From positions 1 to 16,762 of the forward strand of contig CAVJHQ010000048.1 of the NCBI GenBank assembly GCA_963649365.1: a stretch of DNA of 16,762 nt, read 5' to 3'. This DNA comes from Paratractidigestivibacter sp963649365 (lineage in GTDB: Bacteria; Actinomycetota; Coriobacteriia; Coriobacteriales; Atopobiaceae). Under the pieces are notes generated by a model. That model ran no database searches, was not told the origin of the DNA, and saw nothing but the letters and a program-made list of their open reading frames with translations. Position numbers and translations under genes: made by a program. Positions 7,447 to 13,930 of this stretch are shown one piece after another (within the stretch, counting starts at the first letter, position 1; every line of letters begins with the position of its first letter).

Positions 7447-7462
7447 GGTTGCCGCGGCAACC
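7447..7462. promoter_or_regulatory. Perfect 16-bp palindrome in the divergent promoter region
   Basis: GGTTGCCGCGGCAACC is fully self-complementary. It lies in the 241-bp gap between the minus-strand Crp/Fnr gene and the plus-strand gene at 7598. A perfect palindrome of this size in a divergent promoter region is typical of a dimeric regulator site. The rest of the gap shows only an isolated FNR half-site-like TTGATTAGGAT at about 7536. Confidence 0.45.
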
Positions 7463-7597
7463 ATAGCTAACTTCTTCGCAAAAGCTCGACAACTCGCGGG
7501 GAGCGCCGACCGTCGCGGCCGCTCGTTCGCGTTGTTTGATTAGGATGGGTTGAATCGTTGTCAAAGCGCGACGCGCCGCGCACAAGGAGGCCGCCAC

Positions 7598-7885
7598 ATG
7601 GGCAGCAAGAAGAAATCCGCCCGCGCGGCCCAGCGCGCCGCGTTCGAGTCGCAGCTCGACCACGAGCTCGGCGGCGATCGACTCGGCAACGCGTTCGCCC
7701 GCGAGGACGCACGGCACGAGGAGCACCTGCGCTACCGCGCCTGCGACCGCAAGAAGCGCTACGCCACCCGCGCCGAGGCCGAGGACGCCATCCGCGCCTG
7801 CCGCCGCCACGGCTCGCGTGACCTCCACTGCTACGAATGCGACTACTGCGGCGGCTGGCACCTCACCCACAAGGCCGGGCGCTAA
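7598..7885 (+). CDS. Small Cys/His-rich (zinc-ribbon-like) protein, function unknown
   Basis: The 95-residue product has a basic N-terminal tail (MGSKKKSARAAQRAAF), a charged middle, and a C-terminal Cys/His cluster: Cys49, Cys68, then C78-x2-C81-x2-C84 followed by GGWHLTHK (His88, His91). The C-x-x-C-GGWHLT ending is a recurrent pattern in small actinobacterial and phage proteins and suggests zinc binding, perhaps with nucleic acid. An upstream in-frame TTG at 7550 exists. The ATG at 7598 is chosen because AAGGAGG lies 7 nt before it. The TAA stop overlaps the first bases of the hairpin at 7884-7916. I do not recognise a specific function. Confidence 0.78.
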   Translation: MGSKKKSARAAQRAAFESQLDHELGGDRLGNAFAREDARHEEHLRYRACDRKKRYATRAEAEDAIRACRRHGSRDLHCYECDYCGGWHLTHKAGR

Positions 7886-7916
7886 CCTGCAAAGGGGACA
7901 GTCCCTTTTGCAGGTT
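7884..7916. repeat. Palindromic hairpin of GGGACAGTCCC type
   Basis: AACCTGCAAAGGGGA pairs with TCCCTTTTGCAGGTT around a CAG loop, a 15-bp stem with one G-T wobble. It begins inside the TAA stop of the preceding gene and is followed at once by a broken GNAT gene. GGGGACAGTCCC-TTTT could also act as a short terminator. The look is that of a mobile REP-like palindrome; no mobilising gene is present in the window. Confidence 0.75.
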
Positions 7917-7917
7917 T

Positions 7918-8010
7918 GGCAAGAAAGCGGCCTTCTACCAGCGATTCGGCTTCGCGGTCAGGGCGGGCGGCGCGTCGATGCACGTAGTTAACCCCGGCGT
8001 ACGCTGCTAG
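7918..8010 (+). pseudogene. C-terminal remnant of a GNAT-family acetyltransferase
   Basis: Frame +1 from 7918 reads G-KKAAFYQRFGFAVRAGGASM, then HVVNPGVRC and a TAG at 8008-8010. The string AAFYQRFGF followed by a short tail is the typical last helix and strand of GNAT N-acetyltransferases (the Y-x-x-x-GF motif). There is no start codon, no acetyl-CoA-binding segment and no room for one: the upstream sequence is the palindrome at 7884-7916, then another gene. It looks like the stump of a gene whose 5' part was lost. The identification rests on about 20 residues. Confidence 0.6.
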
Positions 8011-8066
8011 ACTCTTGTCCCGGCATCAACAGAGATAGAAGCCCTTAGCAAGAAGGAAGGCTCGTT

Positions 8067-9092
8067 TTGTCCAGCATCACAGAGAAGCTCCGGGGCATGG
8101 CCCTGTGCCTCGCCATCAGCGTCGTCGCCTGGCTGCTCGGCCAGCAGCTCGAGGTCGTCGGCGGCCCCGTCTTCGGCATCCTCATCGGCATGCTGCTCGC
8201 CGTCGCCCTGCGCGGCCGCGACACCGCGGCGCTGCAACCCGGCGTCAAGTTCACGTCCAAGTACATCCTTCAGGCCGCGGTCGTCTTCCTCGGCTTCGGC
8301 CTCAACCTCGCCCAGATCGCGAAGGTGGGCGCCACGAGCCTGCCCGTCATCGCCTCGACCATCGCGACCTCGCTCATCGTTGCGTTCGTGATGTGCCGCG
8401 TCATGAAGGTCCCGGGCAAGATCGCCACGCTCATCGGCGTCGGGTCCTCCATCTGCGGCGGCTCGGCCATCGCGGCCACGGCGCCCGTTATCCGCGCGGA
8501 CGACGAGGACGTCGCGCAGGCCATCTCGGTCATCTTTCTGTTCAATGTGATCGCCGCGCTCATCTTCCCGACGCTCGGCGGCATGCTCGGGCTTACCAAC
8601 GAGGGCTTCGGGCTGTTCGCGGGCACCGCGGTCAACGACACGTCCTCCGTCACCGCCGCCGCGGCCGCCTGGGACGGCATGCACCCGGGCGCGAACACGC
8701 TCGACGCGGCGACCATCGTCAAGCTCACGCGCACGCTCGCCATCATCCCGATCACGCTCGTGCTCGCCGTGTGGCAGATGCGCGCAGACCGCCGCGCCGG
8801 CGGCGAGGGCGCGAACACCTTCAGCCTGCGCCGCGCCTTCCCCACCTTCGTGGGGCTCTTTATCCTCGCGAGCGTCGTGACCACGGTCTTCGCTCTGCCC
8901 ACCGCCATCACGGCGCCGCTCAAGACGCTCTCGAAGTTCCTCATCGTCATGGCCATGAGCGCCATCGGCCTCAACACCGACATCGTCAAGCTGGTCAAGA
9001 GCGGCGGCAAGCCCATCGCGCTCGGCGCCTGCTGCTGGGTCGCCATCGCGCTCGTAAGCCTCGGCATGCAGCACGTCATCGGCATCTGGTAA
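8067..9092 (+). CDS. YeiH-family (UPF0324 / PSE) inner-membrane transporter
   Basis: The 341-residue product is a polytopic membrane protein with about 9-10 hydrophobic segments. It contains the family signatures GVGSSICGGSAIAATAPV (124-141) and FAGTAVNDTSSV (184-195), plus a C-terminal MAMSAIGLNTD. This family (PF03601) is annotated as putative sulfate exporters; the true substrate is poorly established. Length matches the family (about 340). The start is TTG at 8067: AAGGAAGG lies 6 nt upstream and the next codons SSITEKLRGMALC lead directly into the first membrane segment. The gene stands alone, with a strong terminator 30 bp after it. Confidence 0.9.
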   Translation: MSSITEKLRGMALCLAISVVAWLLGQQLEVVGGPVFGILIGMLLAVALRGRDTAALQPGVKFTSKYILQAAVVFLGFGLNLAQIAKVGATSLPVIASTIATSLIVAFVMCRVMKVPGKIATLIGVGSSICGGSAIAATAPVIRADDEDVAQAISVIFLFNVIAALIFPTLGGMLGLTNEGFGLFAGTAVNDTSSVTAAAAAWDGMHPGANTLDAATIVKLTRTLAIIPITLVLAVWQMRADRRAGGEGANTFSLRRAFPTFVGLFILASVVTTVFALPTAITAPLKTLSKFLIVMAMSAIGLNTDIVKLVKSGGKPIALGACCWVAIALVSLGMQHVIGIW

Positions 9093-9119
9093 GAAACGAC
9101 TGCCGCCGCCGACGGCTTC

Positions 9120-9175
9120 CGAAAAACGCCCCTGACCCGTTCGAGAACGTCTCGGACAGGTCAGGGGCGTTTTCG
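9120..9175. terminator. Bidirectional rho-independent terminator
   Basis: AAAACGCCCCTGACC (9123-9137) pairs perfectly with GGTCAGGGGCGTTTT (9159-9173). The 15-bp stem has a 21-nt loop that itself contains a CGTTC-GAGAACG element. The A-run on one side and T-run on the other let it serve both converging genes, the YeiH-type transporter (plus) and the RsmJ-like gene (minus). Confidence 0.9.
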
Positions 9176-9205
9176 AAAGGCCTCCCACGACTGATCGAAA
9201 GGCGC

Positions 9206-9886
9206 CTACCGCGGGGGCACGAGGACGTCGTAGCGGACAGCCTTACCGGCGATCGAGTAGCTCGGCTTCATCCCCGCGAGCTGCGGCCCCTTGGCCGGGC
9301 GCTTGATCACGACCTTGCGCGGCCCCGCGGCGAGCGCGGCCGAGACGAGCGCCTCCTCTTCCTCGCACGGCTGCTCCAAGTGGTGCAGCAGCTGGAACTT
9401 CTTCTTTACCGCCGCGGACTTGGTGCGCGCGGGAAACATCGGGTCCAGGTAGACCACGTCGGGCGCAAACCCGAGCTCCGCCAAGCCCGCGATCGAGTCG
9501 CCGCCCACGAGCGTCATGCGCCCGACGGCCTCCGCGAGCCGCGGATCGGCCGCCGCGCGCGCCATCGCGTCGGCAAGAAGCGCGGCGATCGTCTCGTCCC
9601 GCTCGAACAGCGTAACCCGGAACCCCGCCGCCGCGAGCAGCAGCGAGTCCTCGCCGAGCCCCGCCGTGCAGTCCACCGCCGCCGGCTCCTCCACGCCGCG
9701 CACGCGGGCCGCCCGCACCAGCAGTTCTTGCTGAAGCCGGCCCTGGCGCAGGCGCGGGAGCATACGGGTAAAGTCCCCCCGCAGCTCCATGCCCTCGCCC
9801 ACAAGAGCAAGGCCGCGCTCGTCTTGCCGAAGCTCGACGGAGGGCGCGGCCTTCTCGGCGTTGCTGTTGGAATCGCAGCCGGACAC
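9206..9886 (-). CDS. rsmJ: RsmJ-like 16S rRNA (guanine-N2) methyltransferase
   Basis: The 226-residue product aligns in order with E. coli RsmJ: LRQDERGLALVGEGMELRGD at 19-38, a SAM-binding VDCTAGLGEDSLLLAAAGFR (71-90), LFERD (93-97), and the catalytic-type YLDPMFPARTKSAAVKKK (146-163), followed by KVVIKRP. RsmJ methylates G1516 of 16S rRNA in E. coli. The GTG at 9886 starts one nucleotide after the YhbY stop, so the two genes are translationally coupled. The frame is open further upstream but only inside that gene. RsmJ is best known from gammaproteobacteria, so the exact target in an actinobacterium is inference. Confidence 0.83.
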   Translation of the reverse strand: MSGCDSNSNAEKAAPSVELRQDERGLALVGEGMELRGDFTRMLPRLRQGRLQQELLVRAARVRGVEEPAAVDCTAGLGEDSLLLAAAGFRVTLFERDETIAALLADAMARAAADPRLAEAVGRMTLVGGDSIAGLAELGFAPDVVYLDPMFPARTKSAAVKKKFQLLHHLEQPCEEEEALVSAALAAGPRKVVIKRPAKGPQLAGMKPSYSIAGKAVRYDVLVPPR

Positions 9887-9887
9887 G

Positions 9888-10187
9888 CTAGGCGAGCTGG
9901 ATCTTCTCGACGCCCTCGCGGGAGCTCTCGCGGTACAGCGTGAACTTGCGGCCGATGACCTGCACGACGTCGGCGCCCAGGTGCTCGGCAAGCTCCTCGG
10001 CGGCCTCGCGCGGGGTCTGCGCGCAGGTGTCGAGCACGGAGCACTTGATGAGCTCGTGCTTCTCGAGGTACTCGCTCGCCTGCTCGACGGTGTTCTCGGT
10101 GACGTTCGACTTACCGACGATCACGACGGCCTCGAGGTGGTGCGCGAGGCTGCGCAGCTGCCTGATCTGGCGACCGGTCAGAGCCAT
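9888..10187 (-). CDS. yhbY: YhbY-family (CRM domain) RNA-binding protein
   Basis: The 99-residue protein is a single CRM domain: MALTGRQIRQLRSLAHHLEA, then VVIVGKSNVTENTVEQ with the GKS-x-V RNA-binding loop (25-29), and KFTLYRES near the end. Length and order match YhbY, which binds pre-50S ribosomal particles. The ribosome-binding site is weak (AGCAGG, 7 nt before the ATG at 10187). The gene is directly coupled to the RsmJ-like methyltransferase downstream and lies 93 bp after rlmH. That 93-bp gap shows no clear terminator, so all three may be cotranscribed. Confidence 0.9.
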   Translation of the reverse strand: MALTGRQIRQLRSLAHHLEAVVIVGKSNVTENTVEQASEYLEKHELIKCSVLDTCAQTPREAAEELAEHLGADVVQVIGRKFTLYRESSREGVEKIQLA

Positions 10188-10280
10188 GTTCTACCTGCTT
10201 TCGTTTGCGCCGAGCCGCGCGCGGCCGACGCCTCAGTTTCAATTTAGCCGTACCAGACTAGCAGATTTGCGCAGCTAGAG

Positions 10281-10751
10281 TTACTTGTGATACGGCTCTC
10301 CGCGCGAAATCTTGCATGCGCGGTAAATCTGCTCAAGCAACACCACGCGCGCGAGGTTGTGCGGCAGCGTGATGCGCCCGAACGAAAGGGTCTCGTTCGC
10401 GCGGGCGCGCACCTCGTCGGAGACGCCGTCCGACCCGCCGATAACGAACGTGATGTCCGACGTGCCCCTAAGCGCCAGGTCGTCAAGCCGCGCCGAGAAC
10501 TCCTCGCTCGAGCGCTCCTTGCCCTCGATGGCCAGCAGAATCACGTGCGAGCGGTCGCCCACGGCGGCAAGAATCGCCTGTCCCTCGCGGCGCCGGGCCG
10601 CGTCGACACCGCCCGCGCGCGCCGGGTCGATGTCCGCGATCTCCCGTACCTCGACCTTGCCGTAGGCCCCCAGGCGCTTGGTGTACTCCGCGCAGGCCGC
10701 CGCCCAGAACTTCTCCTTGAGCTTGCCGACCGCCACGACCGTGTATTTCAT
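10281..10751 (-). CDS. rlmH: 23S rRNA (pseudouridine-1915 N3) methyltransferase RlmH
   Basis: The 156-residue SPOUT-class protein begins MKYTVVAVGKLKEKF. It has FVIGGSDG at 102-109, LPHNLARVVLLEQIYRA at 129-145 and the invariant terminal YHK. These are the SAM-binding trefoil-knot residues of RlmH, and the length matches (155-160). It methylates pseudouridine 1915 in helix 69 of 23S rRNA on assembled ribosomes. GAGAGG lies about 10 nt before the ATG at 10751. It is divergent from the HerA-like ATPase, with 112 bp between the starts. Confidence 0.96.
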   Translation of the reverse strand: MKYTVVAVGKLKEKFWAAACAEYTKRLGAYGKVEVREIADIDPARAGGVDAARRREGQAILAAVGDRSHVILLAIEGKERSSEEFSARLDDLALRGTSDITFVIGGSDGVSDEVRARANETLSFGRITLPHNLARVVLLEQIYRACKISRGEPYHK

Positions 10752-10820
10752 GAGACGCGCACCTCTCGCTCAACCATTCGTTCCACCAGCCGACAGGCAC
10801 AAATTGAACCATAAACCCGC

Positions 10821-10829
10821 TGGTAGAAT
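10821..10829 (+). promoter_or_regulatory. Extended -10 promoter element before the HerA-like gene
   Basis: TGG-TAGAAT is an extended -10 (TG-N-TANNNT). A TTGAAC 14 bp upstream is too close for a standard -35. Transcription would start near 10836, giving a 28-nt leader that holds the AAGGAG ribosome-binding site at 10852-10857. Confidence 0.5.
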
Positions 10830-10863
10830 GAGGTGATTTTTGGGCTCGAGCAAGGAGAACGCG

Positions 10864-12468
10864 ATGCTTCAGGACGACAAGATCTGGATGGCCCAGGGCG
10901 AGAAGCCCTGTTACCTGCTGCTCAACCAGGCCAACCGCCACGGGCTTATCGCCGGCGCGTCCGGCACGGGCAAGACCGTGACCCTCAAGGTCATGGCCGA
11001 GGGCTTCTCGCAGGCGGGCGTGCCCGTGTTCATGGCCGACGTCAAGGGCGACGTCACCGGCATGTGCCAGGCGGGCGCGGACTCCGAGAACATGCAGAAG
11101 CGCATCGCCAAGTTCGGGCTCGAGGGCTTCACGTACCAAGGTTGCCCCACGCGCTTCTGGGACATGAACGGCGGCGACGGCGTGCCCGTGCGCATCACCA
11201 TCTCCGACATGGGGCCGACGCTGCTCGCGCGCCTGCTCGGGCTCACCGAGGTCCAGGAAGGCGTGCTGAACATCGTCTTCCGCATCGCGGACGACAAGCA
11301 GATGCTGCTCATCGACCTCAAGGACCTGCGCTCCATGCTCGGCTACGTGAGCGAGCACGCCAAGGAGTACACGACGACCTACGGCAACGTGAGCGCTCAG
11401 TCCGTTGGCGCCATCCAGCGCGCGCTTCTTGCCGTCGAGGACCAGGGCGGCGACGTGTTCTTCGGCGAGCCGGCCCTTAACCTCGACGACTGGTTCGCGT
11501 GCGACGAGAAGGGCCAGGGCTACGTCAACATCTTGAACGCCGCCCAGCTCATCCAGCAGCCGCAGATCTACGCCATGTTCCTGCTGTGGATGCTCTCCGA
11601 CCTCTTCGAGAAGCTCCCCGAGGTCGGCGACCTGGACAAGCCCAAGTTCGTCTTTTTCTTCGACGAGGCGCACCTGCTGTTCAAGGGCATGCCCTCCGAG
11701 CTGCTCGACAAGATCATCCAGGTGGTCAAGCTCATCCGTTCCAAGGGCGTGGGCGTCTACTTCATCACCCAAAGCCCCTCCGACATCCCCGACGAGGTCC
11801 TGGCACAGCTCTCCAACCGCGTCCAGCACGGGCTTCGCGCCTACACCCCCGCCGAGCAGAAGGCCGTCAAGGCCGCGGCGCAGGCGTTCCGCGCGAACCC
11901 GGCCTTTAAGAGCGAGGACGCCATCATGGAGCTCGGCACGGGCGAGGCGCTCGTGAGCTTCCTCGACGAGGACGGCAAGCCCTCCGTGGTCGAGAACGCC
12001 AAGGTCCTGCCGCCGCAGTGCCTTATGGCCGCCGCGAGCGCCGAGGCCAAGGCCGCCGTGATCGCGGCCCAGGCCGACCTGCAGGCCAAGTACGGCACCG
12101 CCGTGGACCGGCAGAGCGCCTACGAGATCATCCAGGACCAGTCCGCCGCGAACGCCGAGGCCGAGAAGCTCGCGCAGGAGCGCGCCGAGCTTGAGGCCCA
12201 GAAGGCCGAGTTCGCCAAACAGCAGGCAGCCGCAGAGGCCAAGGCCCAGAAAGCGGCCGAGAAGGCCGCGGCGGCGGCAGAGCGGGCAGCCCAGAAAGAA
12301 GCCGAGCGCCAGGAGCGGGCCGCCGAGAAGGAAGCCGAGCGACGCGCGAAAGAGCAGCAGAAGCAGGTCGACGCCATGACGCGCGCGGCCACGAGCGTCC
12401 TCACCTCCGTCGGCAAGCAGGCCGCCAACCAGATTCTCCGCGGCCTGTTCGGCACGCGCCGCTACTAG
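10864..12468 (+). CDS. HerA-like (DUF853) P-loop ATPase with C-terminal coiled coil
   Basis: The 534-residue product has Walker A GASGTGKT (31-38), an ADVKGDVTG segment (58-66), LARLLGLTEVQEGVLNIVFR, Walker B FFFDEAH (264-270) and ITQSPSDIP (301-309). These match the DUF853/COG0433 group of HerA-related FtsK-superfamily ATPases, thought to move DNA or act in genome maintenance. Residues about 425-508 form an Ala/Glu/Lys/Arg-rich coiled coil typical of this group's C-terminus, followed by TSVGKQAANQILRGLFG. AAGGAG lies 6 nt before the ATG at 10864; a TTG at 10840 in the same frame is not supported. There is no partner NurA nuclease or SIR2 gene beside it, so a defence role is not indicated. 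It appears monocistronic. Confidence 0.88.
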   Translation: MLQDDKIWMAQGEKPCYLLLNQANRHGLIAGASGTGKTVTLKVMAEGFSQAGVPVFMADVKGDVTGMCQAGADSENMQKRIAKFGLEGFTYQGCPTRFWDMNGGDGVPVRITISDMGPTLLARLLGLTEVQEGVLNIVFRIADDKQMLLIDLKDLRSMLGYVSEHAKEYTTTYGNVSAQSVGAIQRALLAVEDQGGDVFFGEPALNLDDWFACDEKGQGYVNILNAAQLIQQPQIYAMFLLWMLSDLFEKLPEVGDLDKPKFVFFFDEAHLLFKGMPSELLDKIIQVVKLIRSKGVGVYFITQSPSDIPDEVLAQLSNRVQHGLRAYTPAEQKAVKAAAQAFRANPAFKSEDAIMELGTGEALVSFLDEDGKPSVVENAKVLPPQCLMAAASAEAKAAVIAAQADLQAKYGTAVDRQSAYEIIQDQSAANAEAEKLAQERAELEAQKAEFAKQQAAAEAKAQKAAEKAAAAAERAAQKEAERQERAAEKEAERRAKEQQKQVDAMTRAATSVLTSVGKQAANQILRGLFGTRRY

Positions 12469-12577
12469 CGTTCTCGGGACGCGGGGGGCCTTTGCGCGCC
12501 GCGCGCGGGCGGCTTCCCGACGCGCGCTCGCCGTCCCCTTCCCCGGCGTCCCGGCGCGCCGTTGCGCGCGCGGCGAG

Positions 12578-12583
12578 TAGAAT
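12578..12583 (+). promoter_or_regulatory. Possible -10 element of a leaderless promoter
   Basis: TAGAAT lies 7 nt before the ATG at 12591, the spacing that gives leaderless mRNAs in actinobacteria. No ribosome-binding site precedes either ATG here (12582 or 12591). No -35 is visible. The 122-bp gap from 12469 is otherwise extremely GC-rich and holds short self-complementary stretches only. Confidence 0.45.
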
Positions 12584-12590
12584 GGCCTGC

Positions 12591-13598
12591 ATGGCAGCTC
12601 AGTACCAACACATAGCGCATGGCTTCGACCCCGTGTACGACGCGCGCTCCCGCGTGCTCGTGCTGGGGTCGTTTCCATCCGTGCTCAGCCGCGCGAACGA
12701 GTTCTACTACGGCAACCCGCAGAACCGGTTCTGGCGCGTTGTCGCAGCGTGCGAGGGGTGCGATACGCCCGTCACCGTTGACGAGAAGCGCGCGTTTCTC
12801 CTCGAGCACGGCATTGCCCTGTGGGACGTTATCGCTGAATGCGATATCAAAGGCTCAAGCGACGCCAGCATAAAGAACGTCGTGGAGAACCGCGTCGAGC
12901 GCATTCTTGCGGAGGCGCCCGTCCATACGATCGTCTGCAACGGGGCCTGCGCGGGACGGCTCTACCGCAAGTACCTTGAGTACCGCTGCGGCATGCCGGC
13001 GATCGTCTTGCCGTCGACGAGCCCCGCAAACGCGGCCTGGAGCCTCGAGCGGCTTACGGAGCGCTGGTCGGAGACGTTGCGCGAGGCTGAGCGCGCGGGG
13101 GTGGACGGGCAGGCGGCGGCCCTTCTTGCCAGGCGCGCCGCGCCGGCGGCGACCGACTACGGGACCCACCGCTCGATGCAGGGCAACAAAGGCAAGGACA
13201 CCAAGCCGGAGCTGCTTGTCCGCGAGCGCCTGCGCGAGGCCGGGCTCACCGGCTACCGCCTGCAGTGGAAGGTGCCGGGCCGCCCCGACGTCGCGTGGCC
13301 GGGGCGCAAGGTGGCCGTGTTCATCAACGGCTGCTTCTGGCACCGCTGCCCCCGCTGCAACCCGTCGACGCCGAAGAAGAACACCGAGTACTGGGACGCC
13401 AAGTTCGCGCGCAACGTCGAGCGCGACCGGCGAAACCTCGAGGAGCTGCGCGCGGACGGCTGGACCGTCCACGTTATCTGGGAGTGCCAGCTCAAGAAGA
13501 AGACCCGCGACGCCACCTTCGCGGCGCTTCTGCCCGAGCTCTCGCGCGAGCTCGAAAAGCCGCTGCGACCGATAGAGCCGCTCCAACCGCCGCGATAA
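12591..13598 (+). CDS. Fusion of a DNA glycosylase (hypoxanthine/uracil type) and a Vsr-type endonuclease
   Basis: The 335-residue protein has two parts. Residues about 5-165 match the DNA-deoxyinosine/hypoxanthine glycosylase branch of the UDG superfamily: VLVLGSFPSVLSR (22-34), YGNPQNRFW (40-48), HGIALWDVI (73-81) and IVLPSTSPANA (138-148). Residues about 189-322 match Vsr: DYGTHRSMQGNKGKDTKPEL, PGRPDVAWP (Asp233 in the position of the Vsr catalytic Asp), FINGCFWHRCPRC (Cys248, His251, Cys253, Cys256), YWDAKFARNVERD and VIWECQ (Cys299), giving a full set of candidate zinc ligands. Vsr nicks beside T:G mismatches left by 5-methylcytosine deamination; the glycosylase family removes deaminated bases. 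A linker of about 20 Ala-rich residues joins them. The start is uncertain (12582 or 12591). No cytosine methyltransferase is nearby. Confidence 0.87.
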   Translation: MAAQYQHIAHGFDPVYDARSRVLVLGSFPSVLSRANEFYYGNPQNRFWRVVAACEGCDTPVTVDEKRAFLLEHGIALWDVIAECDIKGSSDASIKNVVENRVERILAEAPVHTIVCNGACAGRLYRKYLEYRCGMPAIVLPSTSPANAAWSLERLTERWSETLREAERAGVDGQAAALLARRAAPAATDYGTHRSMQGNKGKDTKPELLVRERLREAGLTGYRLQWKVPGRPDVAWPGRKVAVFINGCFWHRCPRCNPSTPKKNTEYWDAKFARNVERDRRNLEELRADGWTVHVIWECQLKKKTRDATFAALLPELSRELEKPLRPIEPLQPPR

Positions 13599-13603
13599 CG
13601 CCG

Positions 13604-13927
13604 TTAGACCAGCGGCCCCGCAAAGAGCGCCAGCCACGCCACGAGCGCGACCTGCGCCGCGAGCATAATCGGCACCGTGAACTTGAAGTACCACTTCTGC
13701 GTTTTGTGCCGCACCAGGTACATGCCCAACAGCGCCCCGAGCGAGCCGCCGATCAAGGCAAGGCCGAGCAGCGTCGACTCGGGGACGCGCGAGGACCCCT
13801 GCCCGGCGCGCGCCTTGTCCACCAGGTACACGATGAGCGTTGCCAGGTTAAGCACAAAGAGGTACGCGACGCCCAGGAGCGCAGCGTAAGGGAGCTCGCC
13901 GAAAACGGCGAATGACGTCATATCCAT
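13604..13927 (-). CDS. DUF1294 small integral membrane protein
   Basis: The 107-residue product has three hydrophobic segments (about 14-36, 50-71 and 83-104) and the DUF1294 signature in order: RVPE (47-50), LALIGGSLGALLGM (56-69) and RHKTQKWYF (73-81). The family is widespread and its function is unknown. It starts 3 nt after the stop of the upstream gene at 13931 and has only a weak ribosome-binding site (AGG), so translation is probably coupled to that gene. It ends 5 bp from the stop of the convergent glycosylase-Vsr fusion, with no terminator between. Confidence 0.88.
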   Translation of the reverse strand: MDMTSFAVFGELPYAALLGVAYLFVLNLATLIVYLVDKARAGQGSSRVPESTLLGLALIGGSLGALLGMYLVRHKTQKWYFKFTVPIMLAAQVALVAWLALFAGPLV

Positions 13928-13930
13928 GGT

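Noticed and set aside
7550..7564. TTGA-N7-TCAA as an FNR site
   Set aside because: The spacing is one base too long for the FNR consensus and the sequence overlaps the region just before the 7598 gene start.
8007..9188. A 393-codon minus-strand frame opposite the YeiH-type gene
   Set aside because: Its product is nearly all Asp/Glu/Arg/Gly/Ala, typical of the complement of a GC-rich membrane-protein gene.
9884..9886. VSGC at the RsmJ-like N-terminus as a lipoprotein signal
   Set aside because: No hydrophobic segment precedes the cysteine. The rest is a cytoplasmic methyltransferase.
10864..12468. HerA-like ATPase as part of an anti-phage system
   Set aside because: No NurA, SIR2, DUF4297 or other effector gene is adjacent. 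The DUF853 type is common as a stand-alone chromosomal gene.
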